Part shown: positions 23,543 through 30,680 of the stretch, in pieces
How positions within the stretch are numbered: the stretch's first letter is position 1
Layout: the number at the start of each line of letters is the position of its first letter
DNA from: CAYFMH01 sp964344165
GTDB taxonomy: Bacteria > Patescibacteriota > Gracilibacteria > UBA4473
DNA length: 39,610 bases
Assembly (NCBI GenBank): GCA_964344165.1
Contig: CAYFMH010000006.1
Span: 1-39,610 of the forward strand
Direction of reading: 5' to 3'
Notes under the pieces: model-generated
What the model was told of the DNA's origin: nothing
Database searches by the model: none
The model's input: the letters and a program-made list of their open reading frames with translations, nothing else
Made by a program: the position numbers and the translations under genes

Positions 23543-23560
23543 TTAATTCAAAAATCCTCT

Positions 23561-23595
23561 ATTACTCATTCATCATTACTAATTACTCATTAAAA
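23561..23595. repeat. Heptad array G (ATTACTC)
   Basis: ATTACTC, ATTCATC, ATTACTA, ATTACTC, ATTAAAA in 7-base register, ending three bases before the next ATG. Single arm; its units resemble the right arm of array F. Confidence 0.8.
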
Positions 23596-23597
23596 TC

Positions 23598-24002
23598 ATG
23601 GACCTCACAACGATCAAAACACCATCCGGAAAAACCATCCAGGACTTCGAAATCCCGGAAGAACTCCTAAAAAACGATCCAGGACTCGTCGATCTGATCA
23701 TGCTATCAGAATCCATGAACGACGACGAGCGACAATACTGGTTCAACCTCACAAAAGTAATGAACACGGAGCAAATCGAAAAGCTCCGAGACATCCTTAC
23801 CCGAGAGAGAAACAAACTTGCCGAAATCGAAGCCAAATACGCTAAGAAAAACATAGACCCAATCGCTGCCGCCAGAAAAGCCGAAGAACTCGCTCAACAA
23901 AGAGCAGCCGAACAAGCTCAGATCAAAGCTCGAGAAGCCGCCGCTGAAGCCAAAGAAAAAGTGCAAGAAGAAGCGGTATTGGCAGAACTGGAAAATCTCT
24001 AG
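23598..24002 (+). CDS. Hypothetical coiled-coil protein, 134 aa
   Basis: An N-terminal segment ('TTIKTPSGKTIQDFEIPEEL') is followed by 'DDERQYWFNLTKVMNTEQIEKLRDILTRE', then about 60 residues of Ala/Glu/Lys/Gln-rich coiled coil. No known domain. Codons favour C in third position more than the neighbours (for example ATC, AAC, CTC), which may reflect high expression. I believe similar 'YWF...EQ..KLR.IL..E' proteins occur in other CPR genomes, but this is memory, not a search. Confidence 0.75.
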   Translation: MDLTTIKTPSGKTIQDFEIPEELLKNDPGLVDLIMLSESMNDDERQYWFNLTKVMNTEQIEKLRDILTRERNKLAEIEAKYAKKNIDPIAAARKAEELAQQRAAEQAQIKAREAAAEAKEKVQEEAVLAELENL

Positions 24003-24028
24003 AAGTTGGAACTCGGAATGATTTTTCC

Positions 24029-24059
24029 CTACAACTTACCACCTCCCACCTACAACCTA
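24029..24059. repeat. Heptad array H (CTACAAC)
   Basis: CTACAAC, TTACCAC, CTCCCAC, CTACAAC and a final CTA. The final CTA is, on the minus strand, the TAG stop of tmk. Array lies between convergent genes. Confidence 0.75.
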
Positions 24060-24761
24060 TTTAAAAGTATGAACCTCCACATCTCCACTTCGTGGCTCTT
24101 TTTTTTGCAACTTCTCTAGCACGAGATTGAGGATCTCCTCAGCAATGTCCTCTCGACTTTGCAATTCGCCATCCTGATCAACCGATAACTTAATCCATCG
24201 GAAGTCTTTATTACATCTCTTTAAAGCTACTTCTCGGACTTTTTTGAGGTACTGCTCATCCGATTCATGGAGGTCCGTGAGCCTTTTTTTCGCTTCGTGA
24301 ATCTTTTTCCTGGCTTCGAAGCTCGCATCGAGGAAGATAACCAGGCTCTCCCTCGGAAATCCAAAGAATTTGTACTCGAGCTGCTCGACATACTCCTCCA
24401 GTTCAGCTGTCTCCAATTCATCTCTACCTCGGGCAGGGGTGTAAATCAAATTTGAGGTAACGCCTCGATCAAAAACCACAATTTCATTTTCAGATCGCAT
24501 CTTCTCAATCTCTTCGAGTTGGGAGAGTCGATCAGCGGCGTAAAGTGACGCGATGATCCGAGGATCTGTCTTCTCCAGCTCTCCGAGCTCTCCTCTCAGA
24601 TAGGCGGCTATCCGAGCTCCGGCTGGCGTGACCTCATATCCTGGGAACCGTTTCCAGCCAACGTTGATCTTTTTTTTCTTCAAATTTTCGAGTAAGATCT
24701 CTGTTTGGGTAGATTTACCACAGGCATCGAGGCCTTCGAGGACGATGATGGGAGCTTTCAT
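24057..24761 (-). CDS. tmk: Thymidylate kinase
   Basis: It phosphorylates dTMP to dTDP. The P-loop is 'GLDACGKST' (10-18), then 'RFPGY' (dTMP binding), 'LYAADRLSQLEEI' and 'VVFDRGVTSNLIY' (the DRx motif); the lid region 'EAKKRLTDLHESDEQYL' follows. At 234 residues it is slightly longer than the usual 205-215, with a charged C-terminal tail. Its stop is provided by heptad array H. Confidence 0.94.
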   Translation of the reverse strand: MKAPIIVLEGLDACGKSTQTEILLENLKKKKINVGWKRFPGYEVTPAGARIAAYLRGELGELEKTDPRIIASLYAADRLSQLEEIEKMRSENEIVVFDRGVTSNLIYTPARGRDELETAELEEYVEQLEYKFFGFPRESLVIFLDASFEARKKIHEAKKRLTDLHESDEQYLKKVREVALKRCNKDFRWIKLSVDQDGELQSREDIAEEILNLVLEKLQKKEPRSGDVEVHTFK

Positions 24762-24775
24762 TTTAAATTAGGGAC

Positions 24776-24868
24776 TGGTATATGGTATGTGGTATTATGG
24801 GGAAGAAGCAAGTTTTAAAAACATATTTTTATACTCCCCAAATACTATATACCATATACTAAATACCA
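24776..24868. repeat. Paired heptad array I (TGGTATN / NATACCA)
   Basis: Left units TGGTATA TGGTATG TGGTATT ATGGGGA (24776-24803). Right units CTCCCCA AATACTA TATACCA TATACTA AATACCA (24834-24868). Both arms are in exact 7-base register and mutually complementary around a 30-base loop, between tmk and rpiB. Confidence 0.9.
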
Positions 24869-24877
24869 ATTTAAATT

Positions 24878-25315
24878 CTAAATTTTATCCAATATCCCCC
24901 TCCTCCTCTCGTGCCGCTCTCCTATATCTACCTTTGTGTTGAGAAATGTATCTACAATCTCCATCGGATCATCGATGAACTGCGTTCGTTCTCCCATAGC
25001 CAGGATATTAGCCCCATTGTGTTCTCGGCCCAGTCGAGCTAATTCTGTGGAGTTGGCTAGGGCACAGCGAATGCCTCGCACCTTATTTGCTGCAATAGAA
25101 ATTCCGATTCCAGATCCGCAGATAACAATTCCCAGACTGCCTTCATGGGCCATAACTTCTTTTCCCACTTTTGCTCCAAATTCTGGATAATCACAACTCT
25201 CAGGACTATCACAGCCCTCATCAATTACTTCATAATCCTGCATCAGGAGGTGATCCCTCACTTTTTGTTTGAGTTCATAGCCGCCGTGATCAGAACCGAG
25301 GAAGATTTTTTTCAT
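24878..25315 (-). CDS. rpiB: Ribose-5-phosphate isomerase B
   Basis: It interconverts ribose-5-phosphate and ribulose-5-phosphate. 'GSDHGGYELK' is at the N-terminus, 'YPEFGAKVG' lines the site, and 'ICGSGIGISIAANKVRGIRCAL' carries the active-site C66. 'EHNGANILAMGER' and 'ERHERRRGILDKI' complete the LacAB/RpiB pattern. Length 145 is normal. It lies upstream of tmk on the same strand, separated by array I. Confidence 0.95.
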   Translation of the reverse strand: MKKIFLGSDHGGYELKQKVRDHLLMQDYEVIDEGCDSPESCDYPEFGAKVGKEVMAHEGSLGIVICGSGIGISIAANKVRGIRCALANSTELARLGREHNGANILAMGERTQFIDDPMEIVDTFLNTKVDIGERHERRRGILDKI

Positions 25316-25783
25316 ATTTTTTGACCAAATTATTTAAATAGTTATTTAAGATTTGTTTCTGATTTAATTTTAAACGAACTGGAAATAAAAGAAAGATTTT
25401 TATGTTTTTGGGAGCCACCGGGAAAAGTGCCCTTACGACGAATATTATTCTTTTTAGTACCTCAAAATATCCAGAGGAGTTTTATGTAATTTTAAAGTTG
25501 TTCCACCATATGCCTTTTTGTCTCAAGAAAGCATCCAGATCTGTGATAAAAGGAAGAATTTCTTCATCTTTTTTTTTATCAAAAGTTTCCAGGCTTTCCT
25601 TAGGCTCAGCGATGAAATAAATTGAACAAATTTTATGAGATATTTTGTGCAAAGACGAGGAATGAATGGTGAATCATATCGGGAATATGATGAGCTATTT
25701 ACGACGAAGTATTTGCGCAAAATTGCCATAAAATGTTTGATTTATTTTGTCGCTGAGACTTAACTTTATATGAAATTCTAACC
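25316..25783. other. 468-bp gap with degraded coding-like fragments
   Basis: No convincing gene. A minus-strand frame at 25482-25652 (TTG start, 56 codons) reads like soluble protein ('FIAEPKESLETFDKKKDEEI') and a plus-strand ATG frame of 42 codons at 25635-25763 ('MRYFVQRRGMNGESYREYDE') overlaps it. Both could be remnants of genes lost from this spot. Confidence 0.35.
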
Positions 25784-25897
25784 CTAAAGAGGGGGCACAA
25801 AAAATCCAATGGAAACCTCCAAACGATGACGAATTGCCCGCAGTGACATTCTTTCACTGGCCACAGGAATCGGTTCAATTTCTTCTGCCAATTCCAT
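25784..25897 (-). CDS. Candidate 37-aa microprotein coupled to clpP
   Basis: Its ATG shares a base with the clpP stop (TAATG). It reads MELAEEIEPIPVASERMSLR then a basic helix and a hydrophobic 'GFFVPPL' end. It may be a real coupled peptide or the surviving start of a truncated gene, since the downstream gap looks decayed. Confidence 0.35.
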   Translation of the reverse strand: MELAEEIEPIPVASERMSLRAIRHRLEVSIGFFVPPL

Positions 25898-26493
25898 TAT
25901 TTCCTTTTTTCGATCACTTTGTCGACGAGTCCCAATTTTCCGTATTTCAGCGCATCTCCTGCTTTGATAAAGTTGTCTCGATCACAGTCTTTGATGATTT
26001 GATCCATGTTTTGGCCTGTACATTTTTCAATAATTTTGTAGAGGATATCTTTTGTTTCGAGGATGTGTTCTGCGTGGATAGCGATATCAGAAGCTTGTCC
26101 TTCCGCTCCTCCGAGTGGTTGATGGATCATTACTTCTGAATGGGGGAGGATAAATCGTTTTTTTGGGGCTCCACTCATGAGGATCATTGCTCCCATAGAA
26201 GCGGCCATCCCAACACAGACAGTGGAGACGTCTGGTTTGATAAAATTCATTGTGTCTATAATGGAGAGTCCAGCACTGACACTTCCTCCTGGAGAGTTAA
26301 TGTACATCGTGATGTCTTTTTTCGGATCCACTGATTCGAGAAAAAGAAGTTGAGCAACGACTACGTTTGCCACATTGGCATCGATAGCTGTCCCGACAAA
26401 GATAATCCGATCCTCGAGCAATCGAGAATAAATATCGTAGGCTCTTTCGCCCTGATCTGTTTTTTGTACGACGGTGGGAATAAGGTAAGACAT
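25897..26493 (-). CDS. clpP: ATP-dependent Clp protease proteolytic subunit
   Basis: A serine peptidase of the ClpP tetradecamer that degrades unfolded proteins delivered by ClpX/ClpA. 'YINSPGGSVSAGLSIID' (64-80) is the oxyanion region, 'GMAASMGA' carries S99, 'MIHQPLGG' H124 and 'DRDNF' D173, so the triad is intact. Length 198 is normal. clpX and tig are not adjacent. The leader before ATG is A-rich without Shine-Dalgarno, and array B lies upstream. Confidence 0.96.
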   Translation of the reverse strand: MSYLIPTVVQKTDQGERAYDIYSRLLEDRIIFVGTAIDANVANVVVAQLLFLESVDPKKDITMYINSPGGSVSAGLSIIDTMNFIKPDVSTVCVGMAASMGAMILMSGAPKKRFILPHSEVMIHQPLGGAEGQASDIAIHAEHILETKDILYKIIEKCTGQNMDQIIKDCDRDNFIKAGDALKYGKLGLVDKVIEKRK

Positions 26494-26518
26494 GTTTTTT
26501 GGTTTAATTTTTATTAAG

Positions 26519-26615
26519 AAAGCTATTAGCTTTTAGCACTTAGCTTTTAGCTTGTTTTGGATTTGCACTAAATAAATTTTTGCTAATCGCTAATAGGCTA
26601 ATTGCTAATGGCTTG
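26519..26615. repeat. Paired heptad array B (TTAGCNN / NNGCTAA)
   Basis: Left AAAGCTA TTAGCTT TTAGCAC TTAGCTT TTAGCTT (26519-26553). Right TTGCTAA TCGCTAA T(A)GGCTAA TTGCTAA TGGCTTG (26580-26615), one unit having 8 bases. It is nearly a copy of array A about 20 kb away and ends 5 bases from the TSP3 gene's stop. Confidence 0.85.
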
Positions 26616-26619
26616 TTCT

Positions 26620-27795
26620 TTATTTCTTCTTATTGTACCAGAATTTCTTGTAAAAGAAAAACGAAAATAATCCGAGAAGTACGAGAGTAATCCCGATAAA
26701 AGTTCTTTTTGTATCAAGACTTCGTCCTTTGTCCGAGGTGTCGACAGCGTGAGCGGAGTCACATGCATCCCCAAACTCATCGTTATCTCGATTTCCTTGG
26801 TCTGGGTTTTTTTCTAATTTACAGTTATCAATCACATCTCCGACACCATCTCGATCGGTATCAAATTGATTAAAATTTTTAACCGTCTTGGCGTTGTCAC
26901 ATTTATTTCCCACTCGATCATCATCTTTATCACCTTGTAAACTATTGGAAACAAACGGACAGTTGTCATGTATATTATCGACTCCATCGCCGTCATAGTC
27001 TTTATCAGCGACAGAATTAAATTTTTCTTTTGAAAGCGTCACAACAGGAATATTTCCTAATTTTCGGCCGGTTAATTGTTCTTTATAACGGATAGAATCA
27101 GTCTTATTTCCTCCATAGAGAAGTCGATATCGTTCTCCCGGGACAGATGAAAAGTACAAACTTACTTGCTGATTAGTATACACTTGCACGTCTACTAATT
27201 TTACACTGATTCCCCAGAGAGAAACCTTTACATACCGGACGAGGGGAGTACTGAGATCAACATAACGTCGGTAGTCTTTTTTAGAAAAATAAGTTTTGAG
27301 TTTATCTGGTTCTGGTCCAGCTTTTATCTCTACAAACCGGATTTTTGCCATGTCGGTTGGAAGTACTTTTAACCGACTGATTGGCACCAATTCTCCTAGA
27401 TCGAGCAATATCCAAGAGTCATTTTTTCGATCCACTCGTTCATCGAAATAGAACTCAGTAAAAGGATCATTATCCACTAAATTTTTAGTTGGGTTTCCGC
27501 CTTTTTCTGAAGAAGTTTCTACTACTTTTAGTTTTTTCCATTTTTTTACCGGATCAGAAAAAAGCGAAAAGGGGAGTTCTTCATTTTTATCATTTACCAA
27601 AGTCAAATTTGAGAAATTTTCACTAACTTTTTGGAGCACTTCTGGCTCGAGAACAATCTCTGTATCCCCGCCAGCATTAGCAGGCAGGATCACACTCCGC
27701 TCATACCCGAAGTCTCCTGGGTGTGGAGCACTCGCGAGCGCGATAGGGGCAATCATGGCTCCCAAAACGATACCGGTTAACATTTTAAGCTTCAT
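26620..27795 (-). CDS. Surface protein with discoidin-like region and thrombospondin type 3 repeats
   Basis: A signal peptide ('MKLKMLTGIVLGAMIAPIALA') leads into a beta-rich region; 'NLVDNDPFTEFYFDER' then 'SWILLDLGELVPISRLKVLP' resembles an F5/8 type C (discoidin) fold for carbohydrate or surface binding. Two TSP3-type calcium-binding repeats follow ('DKDYDGDGVDNIHDNCPF' and 'DTDRDGVGDVIDNC'), then a C-terminal membrane helix and 'YKKFWYNKKK'. I chose the second ATG; it overlaps the ATPase D gene by 11 bases, so the two are coupled. A calcium-dependent adhesin anchored by its C-terminus is the likely role. Confidence 0.8.
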   Translation of the reverse strand: MKLKMLTGIVLGAMIAPIALASAPHPGDFGYERSVILPANAGGDTEIVLEPEVLQKVSENFSNLTLVNDKNEELPFSLFSDPVKKWKKLKVVETSSEKGGNPTKNLVDNDPFTEFYFDERVDRKNDSWILLDLGELVPISRLKVLPTDMAKIRFVEIKAGPEPDKLKTYFSKKDYRRYVDLSTPLVRYVKVSLWGISVKLVDVQVYTNQQVSLYFSSVPGERYRLLYGGNKTDSIRYKEQLTGRKLGNIPVVTLSKEKFNSVADKDYDGDGVDNIHDNCPFVSNSLQGDKDDDRVGNKCDNAKTVKNFNQFDTDRDGVGDVIDNCKLEKNPDQGNRDNDEFGDACDSAHAVDTSDKGRSLDTKRTFIGITLVLLGLFSFFFYKKFWYNKKK

Positions 27796-28417
27796 TTTGC
27801 TTTTCAATTAAGTTTTTAATCGCCATTACTTGGACGATAGCAGATCTTTCGGCTTCTCCCAATTTCATTTGTACAAATCGGAGCGTGTCCTGCAGATCTG
27901 GGATGAGACGATGTTCGAGCGCGTTGACTCGTCGTCTGGTTTTTTCAATCTCAATAGCGAGATTTTCGGCTGATTTTTCGATCTCAGCTAATTCTATCAA
28001 GAGTTCGAACACATGGGCAAATTTTTTCACAGCAATATCGAGTTCTCCTCTGGTTTGCAAAAGTCCATAATGAAGAGGGTTTCCAGAAGTTTTGATGGAA
28101 AACTTTGGAATTTTAACCGACATTACGTTTTTTGTCTTTACTTCTAGTTCGAGCTTCTGAGAGGGGACTGAGAGGGTGTTTTTGAGGAAGGCGCGGGGGA
28201 TTTTTGCCTGCGCTTCGAGGAAGACTTCATTGGCTTCCTTGATTGCTTTTTCGACCTCGAGACGAAGTTCTTTTGCTTTTCGTACGATCAGCAAGAACTC
28301 CTGCATGAGTCCGTCTTGCTTGTCTTTGAGAAGTTTGTGTCCACGCTGAGCTACTTTTGTTTGGTTTTTTAGTCCCAGGAGGGTCATACGCGTGGCGGTG
28401 ACTGCTTTTATGGCCAT
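27785..28417 (-). CDS. V/A-type ATP synthase subunit D, orphan
   Basis: Subunit D forms the central rotor shaft of V/A-type ATPases. The N-terminus 'TATRMTLLGLKNQTKVAQRGHKLLKDKQDGL' and the C-terminal 'KTRRRVNALEHRLIP' are family signatures, and the protein is otherwise two long coiled-coil helices of normal total length (210). No other V/A or F-type subunit is in the window, and it is followed by an unrelated surface-protein gene that overlaps it. Either the remaining operon is elsewhere or the subunit has been recruited to another job. Confidence 0.88.
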   Translation of the reverse strand: MAIKAVTATRMTLLGLKNQTKVAQRGHKLLKDKQDGLMQEFLLIVRKAKELRLEVEKAIKEANEVFLEAQAKIPRAFLKNTLSVPSQKLELEVKTKNVMSVKIPKFSIKTSGNPLHYGLLQTRGELDIAVKKFAHVFELLIELAEIEKSAENLAIEIEKTRRRVNALEHRLIPDLQDTLRFVQMKLGEAERSAIVQVMAIKNLIEKQNEA

Positions 28418-28441
28418 GTGTTTTTTTAACTAGTAATTAAA

Positions 28442-28503
28442 ACCAGGGAACAGGTACAAGGGAAAAGTTCTAAAAACTAACAACTATAAGCTAAGAACTA
28501 ATT
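28442..28503. repeat. Heptad array K (ACCAGGG; ACTAANA)
   Basis: ACCAGGG AACAGGT ACAAGGG AAAAGTT (28442-28469), then ACTAACA ACTATAA GCTAAGA ACTAATT (28476-28503). The second block uses the unit of array E. It sits in the divergent gap between the ATPase D gene and the 28640 gene; the two blocks are only weakly complementary. Confidence 0.65.
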
Positions 28504-28573
28504 CATGTGGGCGCAGTTTATGGTGTTTAAATAAAATGTCAAAAGGGGATTTGTGTTTTTTGATAAAAAAGAC

Positions 28574-28605
28574 TTGACAAAAATATTTTTATGAGTATGT
28601 ATAAA
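28574..28605 (+). promoter_or_regulatory. Promoter of the 56-aa gene
   Basis: Perfect TTGACA at 28574-28579. The -10 is TATGTA (16-base spacer) or the extended TGTATAAA at a longer spacing, about 40 bases before ATG. Confidence 0.55.
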
Positions 28606-28639
28606 TTATCATTTTTATTTCTTAACTATTTTAAAAAAG

Positions 28640-28810
28640 ATGAAAAATGCAGATTTAGCCGCACTCGATAGGCTTTCAGTTGAGGGGATTGAGGAGGATT
28701 TAGGAGGAGATCAAGAAGTAGCAGATCTAGTTCAAGAACTTGCGATGCTTCAAGCAGATGAAGTTGATGATGTTTTATATACAGACGCACCAACTGAATT
28801 CGTCCAATAA
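28640..28810 (+). CDS. Acidic microprotein, 56 aa
   Basis: A short frame reading MKNADLAALDRLSVEGIEED and ending 'YTDAPTEFVQ'. It is very acidic and helical. The case for a gene is strong despite the size: a consensus promoter upstream, the local 'TTTTAAAAAAG-ATG' start context, and a 12-bp terminator just after the stop. The function is unknown; composition resembles small regulatory or anti-sigma-like peptides only in a general way. Confidence 0.7.
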   Translation: MKNADLAALDRLSVEGIEEDLGGDQEVADLVQELAMLQADEVDDVLYTDAPTEFVQ

Positions 28811-28829
28811 TTAAAAATTTCAAAAAACT

Positions 28830-28860
28830 AAAAAGAGAAGAATTTATGTCTTCTCTTTTT
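28830..28860 (+). terminator. Terminator of the 56-aa gene
   Basis: AAAAAGAGAAGA pairs perfectly with TCTTCTCTTTTT across a 7-base loop, 20 bases after the stop and continuing into T6. Confidence 0.85.
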
Positions 28861-28895
28861 TATTACCCAAAAAACTTAGAACAAGATATATTGTG

Positions 28896-29107
28896 TTAAG
28901 TAATTTGAATATCTATTTGAACTCCCCTGTGTTTATCTTGCTCCAATAAAGGCTTCCTGTGAAATCTTTGATTTAAGCCGTTTTTTAATAAAAAAGGTAT
29001 ATCGATATCAAAATCCTTATTTTTTATGATGATTTTTTTTGCGATAAGGTGATTTTTTCTGATTTCTCTTTTTTTGAGTTTTTAATCTTTAAGACATTTT
29101 TTTTCAT
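28896..29107 (-). pseudogene. Frameshifted or slippage-dependent small gene after the gpsA-like gene
   Basis: ATG at 29107 opens a short frame ('MKKNVLKIKNSKK'). At a run of seven A's a shift of -1 leads into a 57-codon open frame with protein-like content ('IIIKNKDFDIDIPFLLKNG', '(E)QDKHRGVQIDIQIT') that has no start of its own. The total would be 70 residues. It is either a single-base indel or a programmed -1 slip on A-AAA-AAA. It closely follows the gpsA-like stop, so it would be in that operon. Confidence 0.4.
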
Positions 29108-29116
29108 CTTTTTTAA

Positions 29117-30469
29117 TCATTTTAAAAAATCTAATTTGCTCAGTCCTTCTGATTCAGTATTTCTTCCTAGAAGTATCGCATCAACCGCTCTTTTTGTAGC
29201 TTTTCTTTTATTTATCTTTGTGAACCAGAGTAAAAGTGGGGACTTGTGAAACCGAGTTAATGGAAGATGGAGTACTTCTTGGGGTTCGGAGGCACGTACC
29301 ACTTCCCTCTCCTGCAGGACATACTGAAACATCGTCCTGAGAATATTTTCATATTCTCCTGTCCCATAAACACTTACCAGCTCTCGAAAAAGACGACAAA
29401 AAAACCAGGCTTTTGTGTTTTCTCGGAACTGGATACGGCCTTCTCTTTCCTCTTCCACAATTTCGATAACCTCTTCAAAATGCCGAAAAACTTCATTAAT
29501 GAGCGTTTTATAAGCAGGATGATAAGTATCTTTTCTTTTTAATTTTTGGGGAATAGTTCCAAATTGTCCTGTGTGGTTAATTACGTCTCGAAAATAAAGC
29601 ATTTCTGAAGTATCAAGGAGTTCGGGTATTTCATCTAAACCTCCATGTAATTCATTTGACATTTTTAGACCTTCTATAGTTCTAAATTTTTCCAAAATAT
29701 CTTCATCAGTATGTCCTTCTGATTTCATTTTTCCCGCTTTAAAATTTCGAGAACCCCCTCCTTCTGGAAAAAACTCAGTACAGAGGAGTAAGTCCCCCAC
29801 TCCTGCGATCCCAAAAAACTCAGAAGCTTTTTGTCTATCAGGACAATGAGTTTGAACGACAGAATATCCCGTATTGATTGCAAAAATGAGCATTTCAATT
29901 TTTTCATCAGGACTAAGTTGATCCCACACTCTCCCCAGTTCAAAAACAAGAAGGTTTTTTAAAATCCCAGACATTTGTATGACATCCGGTGATTCAGAGG
30001 CATAAAATCTTAATTTACGGCTATTGAGGATGCTTTGGAGTTGTTTTGCTCGTCTGTGATTGGTTCCAGCAATGATAGCAGCACTAGGATCTGCCATCTG
30101 TTCAGCAATATTTGGTCCTGAAAGGATAAAAACTCTTTTTTTCTGCCCGTCATCCAGATTTCGATACACCTGCCAGGCGTCTTCTCCTTTTGAAGTCAAG
30201 ATAAGATCCGAACTTTTGTATTTATTGATGAATTCAGGAATGGCCGGCTCCCCTGCTTCATTGGTAGCGTTGCTAGGAATAGCTAAAAAAATTATTTTAG
30301 GGGCTTTTTCTACTGGCATATTGATCGCTCCTTCGTCCTGACAAAAAACTTTTCCCACTCTCCTAACGTCTTCTCTCGTCAAAAATCGAAGAGATTTGGT
30401 CAGCGCATCGCCAAAGGCCCCACACCCTACTACTTCAATTGCTTCCAAACCCGCTTGTCTTTCTATCAT
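29117..30469 (-). CDS. Glycerol-3-phosphate dehydrogenase (NAD(P)+)-like protein with C-terminal extension
   Basis: The order of GpsA motifs is intact: Rossmann 'GCGAFG' (15-20), 'LSGPNIAEQMADPSAAIIAG' (the GPSFA-like segment), 'GILKNLL' with catalytic K171, 'AGVGDLLLCTEF' followed by 'SRNFKAGKM' (240-248), and 'TIEGLKM'. It would reduce dihydroxyacetone phosphate for phospholipid backbone synthesis. GpsA is normally about 330 residues; this has about 120 extra at the C-terminus, mostly helical and ending 'LLGRNTESEGLSKLDFLK'. The GDL and SRN segments contain an insertion ('FPEGGG'), so activity is likely but not certain. Confidence 0.8.
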   Translation of the reverse strand: MIERQAGLEAIEVVGCGAFGDALTKSLRFLTREDVRRVGKVFCQDEGAINMPVEKAPKIIFLAIPSNATNEAGEPAIPEFINKYKSSDLILTSKGEDAWQVYRNLDDGQKKRVFILSGPNIAEQMADPSAAIIAGTNHRRAKQLQSILNSRKLRFYASESPDVIQMSGILKNLLVFELGRVWDQLSPDEKIEMLIFAINTGYSVVQTHCPDRQKASEFFGIAGVGDLLLCTEFFPEGGGSRNFKAGKMKSEGHTDEDILEKFRTIEGLKMSNELHGGLDEIPELLDTSEMLYFRDVINHTGQFGTIPQKLKRKDTYHPAYKTLINEVFRHFEEVIEIVEEEREGRIQFRENTKAWFFCRLFRELVSVYGTGEYENILRTMFQYVLQEREVVRASEPQEVLHLPLTRFHKSPLLLWFTKINKRKATKRAVDAILLGRNTESEGLSKLDFLK

Positions 30470-30553
30470 AAAAATATTTTTATCAATTTTTTAATATAAA
30501 AATTATAAAAAAAGTCAAAAATCCTCCGAAAGTAATTATCCCAAACTTGTAGT

Positions 30554-30588
30554 ATGCAGTTTACAAAAGGTTTAACCGAAAACTGCAT
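30554..30588. repeat. Stem-loop with nested palindrome
   Basis: ATGCAGTTT (30554-30562) pairs with AAACTGCAT (30580-30588); the loop contains the palindrome GGTTTAACC. It lies in the gap between the peptide-binding protein and the gpsA-like gene, both on the minus strand. Function unknown. Confidence 0.5.
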
Positions 30589-30680
30589 CTGCAAAAAATA
30601 TCAGGAAGGCAATGTTTATGCACATGCTACACCATTGGGACAACTTCCTCCAAAATACAATTGGCCTGGTTTTTTAAGAT

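Noticed and set aside
25402..25620. 72-codon plus-strand frame
   Set aside because: The opposite strand over the same bases reads more like soluble protein; neither is strong enough to call a gene.
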